Assembly (NCBI GenBank): GCA_029379225.1 | Contig: JAQYWR010000030.1 | Location: 1-64,000, forward strand | Length of the DNA: 64,000 nt | Source of the DNA: Nostoc sp. S4 | Lineage (GTDB): Bacteria; Cyanobacteriota; Cyanobacteriia; Cyanobacteriales; Nostocaceae | Direction of reading: 5' to 3' | In this document: in pieces, positions 1 through 9,903 of the stretch | Layout: every line of letters begins with the position of its first letter | Position numbering within the stretch: the stretch's first letter is position 1 | Program-made: the position numbers and the translations under genes | Notes under the pieces: model-generated | Database searches by the model: none | The model's input: only the letters and a program-made list of their open reading frames with translations | Told to the model about the DNA's origin: nothing

Positions 1-328
1 ATGGTGAGGCGATTAGCATAAAATTTGACCTTTCAAAACTTTTCAAACATCCTCTTAAATACTTAAAATTAGCGTCAAAGCTTAATGCACAGTCAGATGA
101 CACCTACTCAAGTTTATTCTCAAACACTAAATCGTGAAACTTTGCACCAAAAGTCGCAAAGGCAAGGTAGGGTAATTAACTAAAATAATAATTATATGAC
201 CACTTTTAAATAAAAATTTAGGAATATAGTCAGGATGGTTGCCACTGTTGTATTTGTTGATTGAAAATTTGAATTGTTTATAGCTGTTTGATTGTCGGAA
301 CTGTGGTACTCGTATATTTGTTAGGAAT
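1..328. other. Left-edge intergenic sequence, no gene recognised
   Basis: AT-rich stretch before the first convincing gene. Open frames here are short and have no family resemblance. The tail of a gene lying outside the window cannot be excluded in the first 20 bases. Confidence 0.4.
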
Positions 329-703
329 ATGTTGACTAAGCGCAAAAGCCGAAGTGTTGCCGCTGTTCTAGCTTTTTCTGGCACGCTGACAATTTCTGGA
401 TTACATAAATTTTATCTGGGACAGCACCTGTGGGGTATTTTGTATGTGTTGCTTTCCTGGACGCCTATTCCCAAGGTAGCTAGTGCTATTGAGGGAGTTT
501 GGTATTTAGCCCAAGATGAAGAAGCTTTCGATCGCAATTTTAATCTCGGCAAGTCAGCTCCCAGGAATTCACAGCGCTTGAGTAATCAAGTAGGAGCAGT
601 TGCTGATGCTTTGCGTGAATTAGATGCTCTACGCCAAGATGGACTAATTTCAGAATATGAATTTGAGCAAAAACGCCGCCAACTGCTAGACCAAATTTCT
701 TGA
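329..703 (+). CDS. TM2 domain membrane protein with C-terminal SHOCT-like helix
   Basis: Protein of 124 residues. Residues about 8-60 form two hydrophobic segments joined by a short turn with the GLHKFYLGQHLWGI pattern, which is the TM2 domain signature (a G..rFYLG motif between the helices). The C-terminal 35 residues contain LRELDALRQDGLISEYEFEQKR, a short SHOCT-type motif often found at the end of small bacterial membrane proteins. TM2 proteins are small inner-membrane proteins of unclear biochemical role, so no function is assigned. The stop codon lies 11 nt before the ATG of the helix-hairpin-helix gene, so the two are probably co-transcribed. The ATG at 329 is the first sensible start; no strong ribosome-binding site is visible. 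Confidence 0.8.
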   Translation: MLTKRKSRSVAAVLAFSGTLTISGLHKFYLGQHLWGILYVLLSWTPIPKVASAIEGVWYLAQDEEAFDRNFNLGKSAPRNSQRLSNQVGAVADALRELDALRQDGLISEYEFEQKRRQLLDQIS

Positions 704-714
704 GATTAGCAAAA

Positions 715-1251
715 ATGATCGACAATTGGCTACCTTTCAACTTGAAACTGCAAAAACTTCGTGCCAAGCTGCTCAACGATCCCTACTATCGCTTGCAATC
801 TGGAGAAGAAATTCAAATCGCGGCAAAATTAGGTATCTGCATTGATGCTAATCAAGCAACTGTAGATGATTGGTTACGCCTACCGGGTTTGTCAATTCAC
901 CAAGCGCGATCGCTGGTAGAACTTTCACTCTCAGGTGTGAAATTTTATTGTATAGAAGACATCGCTGCGGCTTTGAGTATACCAGCACCACGACTCGAAC
1001 CATTAAAACCGCTATTAAATTTTAGTTATTATGACCAAGAATCTTTAGATCGTCCTACACATTTAGTTAATCCCAACACAGCAACAGTCGAAAATTTAGC
1101 ACAAATTCCCTTTGTCGATTTGTCTTTAGCACAAGCAGTAGTGCAAAATCGCCAATCTGCTGGGCCTTTTCATAACTTAGCTGATTTCCAGCGGCGGCTA
1201 GAGCTACCTGGTGATGCGATCGCTCAGCTAATGTATTTTCTCCGTTTTTAA
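715..1251 (+). CDS. ComEA-like helix-hairpin-helix protein
   Basis: Protein of 178 residues from the ATG at 715. A TTG at 700 in the same frame overlaps the upstream stop and is less likely. Two regions fit helix-hairpin-helix DNA-binding units: residues about 44-75 (IDANQATVDDWLRLPGLSIH, then QARSLVEL) and residues about 118-165 (LVNPNTATVENLAQIPFVDL, then the GPFHNLADFQRR pattern). The N/A-T-x-x-x-L-x-x-x-P-G/F-x-x-x-x-A layout is that of ComEA and PsbU-type HhH domains. No signal peptide is seen, so a periplasmic ComEA role is unlikely and the product is probably cytoplasmic. Nucleic-acid binding is inferred from the fold only. It lies directly downstream of the TM2 gene. Confidence 0.75.
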   Translation: MIDNWLPFNLKLQKLRAKLLNDPYYRLQSGEEIQIAAKLGICIDANQATVDDWLRLPGLSIHQARSLVELSLSGVKFYCIEDIAAALSIPAPRLEPLKPLLNFSYYDQESLDRPTHLVNPNTATVENLAQIPFVDLSLAQAVVQNRQSAGPFHNLADFQRRLELPGDAIAQLMYFLRF

Positions 1252-1425
1252 CAAGTTGTTGTGAGTTACACCCTTTGGAGTTTAAATGCGAGGCTGCTCA
1301 TTTTTATCGTATTTATCAATAAGTGAGACAATCTCGCAAATTTTAACTGTTTTTATAGTTCAACTATTTTTCAGCAATCCGAACTTGGTGTCCTTGATGC
1401 CTATTACATCTAACTGTTAGAAATG

Positions 1426-1449
1426 GTCAGTTGTCAAAAAACAACTGAC
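1426..1449. terminator. Convergent hairpin between HhH gene and lepB
   Basis: GTCAGTTGT and ACAACTGAC form a perfect 9 bp stem around an A-rich (plus) or T-rich (minus) 6 nt loop. It lies between two converging genes, 11 nt beyond the lepB stop. There is no long U tract after the stem, so termination is inferred from position and symmetry. The same motif is also a common dispersed intergenic repeat. Confidence 0.45.
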
Positions 1450-1459
1450 TACTTACTAA

Positions 1460-2065
1460 TTAAATAAACCCGATGCGATTGAGAGGCCAAAAGCGAAATG
1501 TTGCCCGACCAATGATATTTTTTCTAGGTAAAAAGCCCCAATAACGAGAGTCGTTACTGTCGTTGCGGTTATCTCCCATGACAAAAAATTGGTCTTCTGG
1601 AACTTTCACTGGTTGATACGGCTGATTTGCTGGTTCAGCGATGTAGTCTTCTACTAAAGGTTGACTGTTGAGATAGACTTTACCTTGAACAACACTAATT
1701 ACCTCACTAGGCTGACCAATCACTCGCTTGATGAAGGCTTGGTTTTGGGGATATCCTCGACGTTGTAGTTCTGCAGGTGGCTGAAAAACAATAATATCCC
1801 CAGTTACAGGGGGATGAAAATGGTAGGAGATTTTTTCCACCACCAAGCGATCGCCAGTATGTAAGGTGGGTAACATCGAGTCAGAAGGTATATAACGGGG
1901 TTCAGCAATAAAAGTCCGAATAAAGAGTGCTAAACATAAGGCGATCGCCACTAAAATCAGATTTTCCTGCCAACTACGCCATACTTTTAACGACGCAGGC
2001 TCTTGCTTTGCGTCACTTTCGTGAGGAATCATAGAAGTTTTTAGCCAGTTTAAGAAGTGGAACAA
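1460..2065 (-). CDS. lepB: Signal peptidase I
   Basis: Type I leader peptidase (family S26) of 201 residues, which removes signal peptides from exported proteins at the cytoplasmic or thylakoid membrane. One transmembrane anchor lies at residues about 35-53. The nucleophile is Ser63 in PSDSMLPTL and the general base is Lys113 in FIKRVIGQP. The later box MGDNRNDSNDSRYWG is the conserved S26 box E. Catalytic residues and length are normal for cyanobacterial LepB, which often exists in two copies per genome. Met12 is an alternative start that would shorten only the cytoplasmic tail. It stands alone, facing the HhH gene. Confidence 0.95.
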   Translation of the reverse strand: MFHFLNWLKTSMIPHESDAKQEPASLKVWRSWQENLILVAIALCLALFIRTFIAEPRYIPSDSMLPTLHTGDRLVVEKISYHFHPPVTGDIIVFQPPAELQRRGYPQNQAFIKRVIGQPSEVISVVQGKVYLNSQPLVEDYIAEPANQPYQPVKVPEDQFFVMGDNRNDSNDSRYWGFLPRKNIIGRATFRFWPLNRIGFI

Positions 2066-3378
2066 ATACCTTGATTATTTTGACTCCAAAGGTATACTGA
2101 AAAGCAAGCTGAATTTTGCACAAATCCATACATAGATTAAATAATACAGTTATTGCATCTGCCGAAGCTATGCAAAAATTCTCAAAGAAACTATAACCTG
2201 TTTTAAGGAACATAAGTTGATAATTAGGATTCTTAAAGAGATAACTAAAAATCCTAATTCTAATTGCTGCAATTATAAGTCAAGTTCCTAGATAATTTTC
2301 TGTTTTGCTTCCTGCTGCTAAAAAACTAGTTCCCGACTGTAAAGTGATATAGCCAGTCGGTTTTTCTATGAGCAGCATAAAAATTAGTATAGTCCAGTAT
2401 AATCAGCTAAAAAACATTTGATTAAAATCCCATGTTTAATGTTTTAATATTTCTGTAACAGACTATTAAGATTTTAACAAATTATTGATAAAAATGCAGA
2501 TAATTTACGTAGTTTTACGGTAACAAGGCTGCTCAAATTATAATATCAATAATATATGAATTTATTTAACTATCAAGAAGAGTATAAGTAGATAAAAAAC
2601 TAGTAGCAATTTTGACTAAAGTCTTAGCCTCAAAAATTTAGTTAATCTGCCAATACAATTATTTTTACTAAATGAGTAAAAAGCACCTATATGAAGGACT
2701 AAATGCGTCTTAGTAATGAGAAACTATATTGAATTAATTTCAGTCTTCTTGTTTGATATAAATTTTAAAGTAAGATTATCTAAGTTAAAAATTTAACTTT
2801 TTCTTCAAAAGGAAGTAATGACATTAGGCAGTAAAATATATTTAATTAGTTTTCTAACTAATAGTTGATTGGAGTCTTTTTTTAAATTTAGCCCTTGTGA
2901 GTATTTCTATAGATTAATTAAATAATTAATCTATTGATCTAGAATTATATCAGATTTATAGGCTACAAAAAGTGCAACTTGTAAACTTGATAGCTTCACT
3001 AAGTTGATTTACAAAGGTATCCAATCTGAAAGCCTAGTAGTGCTTTAGCTAGCACTTAGGTGATAGACAAAAATTAATTTAAAACTTTGATTAACAGAAT
3101 TTTGATTTATGGTTAATTATATAATTATGCTGCTTCTGAGAGTTGGTAGTCAAAATATATAAGTGCAGACTTTGGAATTGGTAAATGGCTTGATATTAAA
3201 CAGCGATCGCTTAAATTTAAAGCATTTAGATTTCAGTTCAAGCCATAGTATCTCTCATCCCCGATTCTAATTTTTCAAATTATACAAAACAATTAATTTT
3301 TAAATATTTAACAAATTATGTGCTAAAACATACTGTCATATACGTGATTGATGGTTCAATCGTTGAAGGAGCTTTAAA
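2066..3378. other. 1.3 kb AT-rich intergenic region
   Basis: Long, strongly AT-rich non-coding interval between the divergently arranged lepB and polysaccharide deacetylase genes. One HIP1 site lies near 3203. Short open frames (for example 2013-2213 on the minus strand) show no protein-like composition. It could hold a promoter and long leader for the deacetylase or an unrecognised small RNA. I see no defined structure in it. Confidence 0.5.
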
Positions 3379-4287
3379 GTGGAAAACAATAAGTCATTTT
3401 TCTGGCCAGAAGGAATATTAGTTGGACTGCTTGCCTTGGGTGGTGTTTTTAGTCTTGGTTTCATGATGCTTATCAGACCAAATACTTCAGAGGCTCAGAG
3501 TAGACCAAATATCAATGAAAAAAATATACCTGCAAATACAGGAGCTCAGCAGCGCATTGAGAAATTCAAGGGGGCGATGCTGACGAGTTGGCAACAACAA
3601 GCACAAGTAAAAGGGTTCTCCTATGCTGTACCATCACGCTTTGAAGGCGCAATAATTAGAGCGGCAAAACTGACTCAACAAGAGAAAGCGATTGCCCTTA
3701 CTTTTGATGATGGTCCCTGGCCTCAAAGTACAAAGCAAGTACTAGATATATTGAAATCAAATAATATTAAAGGAACATTTTTTGTAATTGGACAAAATCT
3801 AAAAAATTATCCAGAGCTAGGAAAGGAAATTGTTGCTCAAGGTCACGTCATAGCCAACCATACTTGGCATCACTGGTACCACTTCTTTAATCAACAGGCA
3901 GCTGCCTTTGAAATCGATCGGACAGAAGATTTAATTTATCAAGTTACAGGTGTTAAAACAACTCTGTTCCGACCTCCTGGCGGTATAATGCACAATGGAT
4001 TAGTTGGTTATGCTAAAGGACAAAAATATACTGTGGTATTGTGGTCAGCTGATTCTACAGACTACAAACAGCCAGCTGTACCAAAGTTGATTAATAATGT
4101 AATTAAAGATTCAAGATCTGGTGGTATTGTATTAATGCATGATGGTGGTGGTAATCGTTCCAGAACTGTGCAAGCTTTACCACAAATTATTAGTAACTTT
4201 AGAAAGCAAGGCTATCGGTTTGTGACTATTCCAGAACTTTTAGAAATGGAAGATAAAGACATAAAGTTGCTTGCTAATAAAAAGTAA
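3379..4287 (+). CDS. Membrane-anchored polysaccharide deacetylase (NodB homology domain, CE4)
   Basis: Protein of 302 residues that probably removes N- or O-acetyl groups from peptidoglycan or an extracellular polysaccharide outside the cytoplasmic membrane. A single hydrophobic anchor is at residues about 11-32. All CE4 motifs are present: TFDDGPW (catalytic base Asp110 and metal ligand Asp111), HTWHH (metal ligands His161 and His165), FRPPGG at 197-202, WSADSTDY, and LMHDGG with His254. The GTG start is supported by AAGGAG at 3366-3371, seven bases upstream; no ATG competes. Substrate is not deducible. It is a single gene after a long AT-rich gap, with a palindromic hairpin after its stop. 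Confidence 0.92.
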   Translation: MENNKSFFWPEGILVGLLALGGVFSLGFMMLIRPNTSEAQSRPNINEKNIPANTGAQQRIEKFKGAMLTSWQQQAQVKGFSYAVPSRFEGAIIRAAKLTQQEKAIALTFDDGPWPQSTKQVLDILKSNNIKGTFFVIGQNLKNYPELGKEIVAQGHVIANHTWHHWYHFFNQQAAAFEIDRTEDLIYQVTGVKTTLFRPPGGIMHNGLVGYAKGQKYTVVLWSADSTDYKQPAVPKLINNVIKDSRSGGIVLMHDGGGNRSRTVQALPQIISNFRKQGYRFVTIPELLEMEDKDIKLLANKK

Positions 4288-4401
4288 TTATTAATTATTA
4301 AGTGATTGGTCAATCATAATTGACTAACAACTAAAATTATATATTTCTGATAAAAGCTATATCGCAATTTTAATTAATTTTGTTAAAATTATCAGTCCTA
4401 T

Positions 4402-4430
4402 ATTCCCGACTTCTTCAAGAAGTCGGGAAT
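4402..4430. terminator. Perfect 29 bp palindrome between converging genes
   Basis: The 14 bp arms ATTCCCGACTTCTT and AAGAAGTCGGGAAT surround a single central base, giving a very stable hairpin. It sits 8 bp from the glsF stop and 115 bp after the deacetylase stop, so it can act on both strands. From memory, the core is a repeated intergenic hairpin in Nostoc-type genomes; I see only this copy here. A bidirectional terminator or mRNA-stabilising role is an inference. Confidence 0.6.
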
Positions 4431-4438
4431 CTTATTTG

Positions 4439-7400
4439 TCAATGACTAGTTACTAAACTAAACTCAGTTGTTTTTTCTGGATTAGCTTCTGGACTATCAG
4501 CTTCAGAAGCCGGAACTAGCTGCCAGAATTTTGGTAAAAATTCTTGCCAGTTTTCGAGAATTTTGTTCGCCTTTGGTGAAGCAGTACGTTCTGCATGAGT
4601 TCTGATTAACTCAAACAATTGCTTTGCACCTGCTTGGGTAATCACTCGCTGCATTTTGACACTTTCTGGATTGACTAATTCAGGGAATGAACCGTTTTCA
4701 TCTAAAAAGTATGCCAGTCCACCAGTCATTCCAGCAGCGACGTTACGTCCTACTTTGCCAAGAACGACAATTACACCACCAGTCATATATTCGCAGCAGT
4801 GATCCCCAGCACCTTCAATCACTGCTACGCCTTTAGAGTTTCTCACAGCAAAGCGCTCTCCTGCTAAACCATTGGCAAATAATGTGCCACCAGTCGCGCC
4901 ATAAAGACAAGTATTGCCAATTATGACGTTTTGTGACGAATTATAAGTGGCGTCAGCTGAAGGTTTGATGATGATTTCACCACCGTGCATTCCTTTGCCT
5001 ACATAGTCGTTTGCCTCTCCTTCCAAGGTGAGAATGATGCCAGGGAGATTGAAAGCCCCAAAGCTTTGCCCAACGCTACCTGTAAAGTTGAGATGAATTT
5101 GTCCTTCAAAGCCACTGTCACCATACTGGGAAGCGATCGCTCCTGCTAATCTAGTACCTACTGTTCTGTCAGTATTGACTATCGGGAAAGTCTTGGTAAC
5201 AGTAGATTGGTTGTTGATGGCAGTCTTGATATCGGGATCGGCAAGCAATTTGTCATCCAAAACCACGCCGTTGCTGTGGACTTGTTCGTGTACTAACCAG
5301 CGACGATTTTCTTTGCTATCTGGTAGCTGAAGTAAACAGTTGAGATTTAGCGATCGCGTTTTGGTAAGTTTTACCTCTGGGCGCACTTTCAATAAATCTG
5401 CACGTCCAATAATTTCTGATAAAGAACGGTAGCCGAGTCGTGCTAACAAGCTCCGCACTTCTTCGGCGATGAAGTAGAAGAAGTTGACAACTTTTTTTGG
5501 TATTCCCGTAAACCGTTTGCGAAGTTCTTCTTTCTGAGTAGCAACACCCACAGGGCAGGTGTTCATGTGGCAAACTCGTGCCATGATACAGCCTTCAGCA
5601 ATCATCGCAATCGAGCCGAAACCGAATTCTTCACCCCCCATCAATGCACTTATTACCACATCCCACCCACTCTTGAGACCGCCATCGACGCGTAAAATCA
5701 CCCGATCCCGCAAGCTGTTTTCCATCAAAACGCGATGCACTTCACTTAAACCGAGTTCCCAAGGCGAACCTGCATGTTTAATCGAACTGAGTGGCGATGC
5801 ACCCGTACCCCCATCATGGCCAGAAATTTGGATAATATCAGCATTTGCCTTAGCTACACCAGCAGCGATCGTCCCAATACCAACTTCCGCAACTAGTTTC
5901 ACCGAAACTTTTGCTTTCGGGTTAATTTGGTGCAGGTCAAAAATCAGTTGTGCTAGGTCTTCAATCGAATAAATATCGTGGTGCGGTGGAGGTGAAATCA
6001 GCGTTACACCAGGCTTGGAGCGCCTTAACATCGCAATGTATTCGCTCACCTTCGGTCCTGGAAGTTGCCCACCTTCCCCTGGCTTGGCACCTTGGGCAAT
6101 TTTAATTTCAATTTGCTTGGCGTTGACTAAATATTCTGGCGTTACACCGAAGCGTCCCGATGCAACTTGTTTAATCGCACTATGGGCCCGATCGCCATTT
6201 TGCAATCCTTTTAAATGAGGTAGAGTTGGCGAGTATCCAGATTCATCTACATCATCTAGGACTGTATAGCGCACTGGATCTTCGCCGCCTTCCCCAGAGT
6301 TAGATTTACCGCCAATACGGTTCATGGCGATCGCTAAAGTTTCGTGTGCTTCTCTTGACAATGCGCCTAAAGACATGCCGCCAGTACAGAAGCGTTGGAC
6401 AATTTCACTTACCGATTCCACTTCTTCTATAGATATGGGCGAGCGATCGCTTTGGAAGTCGAGTAAGTCACGCAAGGCCGTTACTGGTCTACCTTGGAGG
6501 TGTTTTTTGTAAACTTCGTAGTGGTCGTAATTTTTGCCATCTAAAGCTTTATGCAGCGTTTTTACCATTTCTGGGCTATTCATGTGGTACTCGCCGTTAG
6601 GACGGTACTGTACAAAACCCAGGTTTTCTAATTTCTTGTTTGTCAGTTCCGGGAACGCTTTGCTGTGGAAAGAAAGTACTTCATCAGCGAGTTCGCTTAC
6701 ACTCAAACCACCGATCCGGGAAGTCGTACCAGAAAATCCCAAATCGATTAAATCTCTACCGATACCAATCGCTTCAAAAATTTGAGCTGCTTGATAGCTG
6801 GAGAGTAAAGAAATTCCCATCTTGGAGAGAATTTTCAACAAACCAGACTCTATTGCTTTACGATAATTTCCTAAAGCTTGCTCTAAGCTAAGGGCGGTAA
6901 TTTTTTTGGCCTCAAACATTAATTTTTGAGTTTTGGGATCGCACCACCAATCACGCACTGTATCCAAAGCCATATACGGGCAAACTGCACCAGCACCGTA
7001 GCCGATCAGACAAGCAAAATGATGAGTACTCCAGCATTGGGCAGTATTGACAATCAGCGATGTTTTCATTCGCAACCCTTCCCGAATTAGGTGATGATGC
7101 ACTGCACCCACTGCTAATAGGGGAGGAATGTAAGTGTATTCTGTGCTGATAGAATCATTGATCTGTGAGCGTAGCCCACCGTAGGCATCGCTTAATATTA
7201 AAATCTTTGCACCTGCCCGCACAGATTGGGCTGCTTGTGCTTGTAAAGACTCGACGGCGGCTTTTAGTCCTTCTGGGCCGTTAGCGATCGCAAATAGAGT
7301 TGACAATTCGGCTGTAGCAAATCCTGACAGCTTAATCGCCTCTAATTCTCTTTCGTTCAACACTGGCGATTCAAGTTTTAATCTCTTGGCGTATTCTGGT

Positions 7401-9154
7401 TGTGGTTGTAATAAGTTACCACGTTCGCCCAACTCGACTTTCAAAGACATCACCAGCTTTTCTCGTAGGGGATCGATTGCTGGGTTAGTTACCTGAGCAA
7501 AGCGCTGTTTGAAATAGTCGTAAAGTAGGTGGGGCTTTTGGGACAAGACTGCTAAAGGAATATCGTCTCCCATGCAAAAAGTCGGTTCTGAACCTGCGAG
7601 TGCCATTTGTTGGATTACCATTTCCACATCTTCTGTGGTGTAACCAAAGGCAGTTTGCAGTTGCAGTAGAGTTTGTTTATCGATTGTCAATTGCTCTTGG
7701 CGATTTGTAATTTCTCCTTTGCCGTTACTGTTTCCATTTCCTGATGATGTATGACTAATGACCAACGACTTTAATTCTTGACGATACTGTTGCAGCCATT
7801 CTCCATATCGCTGCTGCTTGGCGATCCGCTGCTTAATCTCCCAATTTTTCAGCACTTCCTGATTGACTAAATCCACAGCAATCATTTGCCCAGGCCCTAG
7901 TCTACCTTTCTCCTTAATCTTGGCTTCTGGAAAGTCCACTACTCCTGCTTCCGAGGCTACAACAATGTAGTCATCTTCGGTAATCAGGTAGCGAGCTGGT
8001 CTTAACCCATTCCGATCTAGTGTTGCACCGACTTTTTCGCCATCACTGAATACTAAAAGTGCTGGCCCGTCCCATGCTTCTTGCAGACCGCTGTAATATT
8101 CGTAGAAATCGATAATTTCTGGATATTCATTTAAAGAAGGCTGATTTTTATAAGCCTCTGGAACCATTATCATTAAGGCTTCCAAGGGGCTGCGTCCAGA
8201 ACGCACCAGCAATTCCAGTACATTATCTAAAGTAGCTGAGTCGCTGTTGTCAATGTGAACCAATGGCTTGAGTTCGTCAATGCGATCGCCCCATACTGGA
8301 TGATTCAGGGTAGCTTCTCGTGCCATCATCCAGTTGATGTTACCCAACAAGGTATTGATTTCGCCATTGTGACCCAACAGCCGCATCGGCTGGGCTAGCG
8401 GCCACTTAGGCATCGTGTTGGTACTAAAGCGGCGATGATAAACAGCAAAGGCACTTTTGTAAACTGGATTTTGGAAATCTTGATAAAATTCTCCCAATAC
8501 AGCCGAACGCACCATCCCTTTGTAGACAATTGTCCGGCTTGATAAAGAGCAGATATAAAATTCTTCTGAGACATTGTATGCGGCTTTGCCAATTCGGCGG
8601 CGGGTAATATACAACTGACGTTCCAGTTCATCGCCGCTTTTATCTTGCGAAGCAAGCATTACTTGTTCGATTTGGGGTTGATTTTCTCTTGCTTGTATCC
8701 CCAGTAGATCGGGTTGCACTGGTACTACTCGCCAACCCAGTACAATCAGTTTTTCTTCGGTAGCTACTTGCTCAACTACTGCCCTAGCTTTTTGCGCTGC
8801 TTGTTGGTCTTGTGGTAAGAATATCATTCCCACAGCTTTGTTGCTAGTAGATAGCAATTCCTCGCCTGTTTGGGCAAAATCTTCTTGAAACAACTCCCAG
8901 GGAATTGCCGTCAATACTCCTGCACCATCACCAGAGTCTTGGTCAGCGCTACACCCCCCTCGATGTTCTAAGCAGGTCAAAGCAGCTAAAGCTTTTTTGA
9001 CTATTTCGTGGCTGGCATGATTTTGACGATGAGCAATAAAACCTACACCACAGGCATCTCGTTCCTCTACTAACCACCTTTGCCCCTGGCTGGTATTTCT
9101 TGAGTCTATATCCGCTGTGATTTTCTGGTCTTGATTCATCGATTGATTATTCAT
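4439..9154 (-). CDS. glsF: Ferredoxin-dependent glutamate synthase, large single-chain enzyme
   Basis: Protein of 1571 residues that converts glutamine plus 2-oxoglutarate to two glutamates with reduced ferredoxin, completing the GS-GOGAT cycle. The N-terminal class II amidotransferase domain starts at Cys35 in RDACGVGF after a short propeptide, and CLEHRGG and the HNGEINT box follow. The central domain, the FMN-binding synthase domain (GEGGEDPVRY, GAKPGEGGQLPG, HDGGTGASPL, the Cys cluster MARVCHMNTCPVGVAT) and the C-terminal beta-helix domain (GGxIVV repeats) are all present. There is no adjacent gltD small subunit, which agrees with the ferredoxin type. Two internal stretches, residues about 463-490 and 654-664, look like inserted intergenic repeats. 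NtcA control is usual in this pathway, but I found no convincing GTA-N8-TAC site upstream. Confidence 0.95.
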   Translation of the reverse strand: MNNQSMNQDQKITADIDSRNTSQGQRWLVEERDACGVGFIAHRQNHASHEIVKKALAALTCLEHRGGCSADQDSGDGAGVLTAIPWELFQEDFAQTGEELLSTSNKAVGMIFLPQDQQAAQKARAVVEQVATEEKLIVLGWRVVPVQPDLLGIQARENQPQIEQVMLASQDKSGDELERQLYITRRRIGKAAYNVSEEFYICSLSSRTIVYKGMVRSAVLGEFYQDFQNPVYKSAFAVYHRRFSTNTMPKWPLAQPMRLLGHNGEINTLLGNINWMMAREATLNHPVWGDRIDELKPLVHIDNSDSATLDNVLELLVRSGRSPLEALMIMVPEAYKNQPSLNEYPEIIDFYEYYSGLQEAWDGPALLVFSDGEKVGATLDRNGLRPARYLITEDDYIVVASEAGVVDFPEAKIKEKGRLGPGQMIAVDLVNQEVLKNWEIKQRIAKQQRYGEWLQQYRQELKSLVISHTSSGNGNSNGKGEITNRQEQLTIDKQTLLQLQTAFGYTTEDVEMVIQQMALAGSEPTFCMGDDIPLAVLSQKPHLLYDYFKQRFAQVTNPAIDPLREKLVMSLKVELGERGNLLQPQPEYAKRLKLESPVLNERELEAIKLSGFATAELSTLFAIANGPEGLKAAVESLQAQAAQSVRAGAKILILSDAYGGLRSQINDSISTEYTYIPPLLAVGAVHHHLIREGLRMKTSLIVNTAQCWSTHHFACLIGYGAGAVCPYMALDTVRDWWCDPKTQKLMFEAKKITALSLEQALGNYRKAIESGLLKILSKMGISLLSSYQAAQIFEAIGIGRDLIDLGFSGTTSRIGGLSVSELADEVLSFHSKAFPELTNKKLENLGFVQYRPNGEYHMNSPEMVKTLHKALDGKNYDHYEVYKKHLQGRPVTALRDLLDFQSDRSPISIEEVESVSEIVQRFCTGGMSLGALSREAHETLAIAMNRIGGKSNSGEGGEDPVRYTVLDDVDESGYSPTLPHLKGLQNGDRAHSAIKQVASGRFGVTPEYLVNAKQIEIKIAQGAKPGEGGQLPGPKVSEYIAMLRRSKPGVTLISPPPHHDIYSIEDLAQLIFDLHQINPKAKVSVKLVAEVGIGTIAAGVAKANADIIQISGHDGGTGASPLSSIKHAGSPWELGLSEVHRVLMENSLRDRVILRVDGGLKSGWDVVISALMGGEEFGFGSIAMIAEGCIMARVCHMNTCPVGVATQKEELRKRFTGIPKKVVNFFYFIAEEVRSLLARLGYRSLSEIIGRADLLKVRPEVKLTKTRSLNLNCLLQLPDSKENRRWLVHEQVHSNGVVLDDKLLADPDIKTAINNQSTVTKTFPIVNTDRTVGTRLAGAIASQYGDSGFEGQIHLNFTGSVGQSFGAFNLPGIILTLEGEANDYVGKGMHGGEIIIKPSADATYNSSQNVIIGNTCLYGATGGTLFANGLAGERFAVRNSKGVAVIEGAGDHCCEYMTGGVIVVLGKVGRNVAAGMTGGLAYFLDENGSFPELVNPESVKMQRVITQAGAKQLFELIRTHAERTASPKANKILENWQEFLPKFWQLVPASEADSPEANPEKTTEFSLVTSH

Positions 9155-9903
9155 ACCCTGTACCTGAACTGTTGAGTTGCAAATTTTGTCAATAGATAAT
9201 AAGAAAATTTTTATTCAGCGATGCAGAAATACTTCAGCACTTAAATTTAGGGAAAAAAAATTTTAACTCCGGTTTTCCTTGTTAGTTAACCTGTGTTAAA
9301 ATAATCGCGTGTTTTTATGTATTTATGCGGTATCAGACAAGCTATTTTAGCCAAGACATGATTATTGTCCTGACAGTTTGTTTTTTATATTTTGAAGCTA
9401 AGTATTTTCTCAATTCCCTTTTTCCAGATGCACACTAGCTAATCGTAGAGCCTAATTTTGGCTCACCTGAAACACAACTGATACTGGACACTGCACTAGG
9501 TTTGAAAATCAAAAATCTTCCGATTTGGCAATAAAATCAGCGTATTACAATATATACCCATTTGACAATTACCACAAATTTCTGTTTTCCTGTTGCCACC
9601 TGTCTTACCAAAAATTACACCCCACTCAAGTAGCAACAGTTGCAACTAACAGTGAGGATTGAATATCTTAATCCAGTTTAGATAACTAAGACTACCGTGT
9701 ATAGTGTAGTTGGTATTAGTGACAGTTAAAACACTTGGTTACAGTGGCTTAGGCGACTATATGGTTGTTACTTTTCAAAAGAGATAAAAAGCCAATATAT
9801 AGAATATCATGTTTTTTGGCGAAAAAACTGATGTTTTTTGTATTTGCAAATAATTAGTTAGTTTATACCTTGGGTAATAGTTTTGAAAAATACCTAGTAA
9901 ATT
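9155..9903. other. Divergent intergenic region between glsF and glycosidase gene
   Basis: A 749 bp non-coding region that must hold the promoters of both divergent neighbours. It contains a small palindrome GCAACAGTTGC near 9635-9645. No riboswitch fold, tRNA or consensus NtcA box was found by eye. Confidence 0.45.

Noticed and set aside
2013..2213. 66-residue minus-strand frame overlapping the lepB start
   Set aside because: Overlaps the lepB 5' end in another frame and lacks protein-like pattern.
5559..5972. Long plus-strand frame inside glsF and similar shadows within fusA, tufA and rne
   Set aside because: They lie opposite strongly conserved genes and have no start signals or protein-like sequence.
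9155..9903. NtcA site or glutamine riboswitch upstream of glsF
   Set aside because: Looked for GTA-N8-TAC and the glnA motif core; the nearest match has a 10 bp spacer and no riboswitch core is present.
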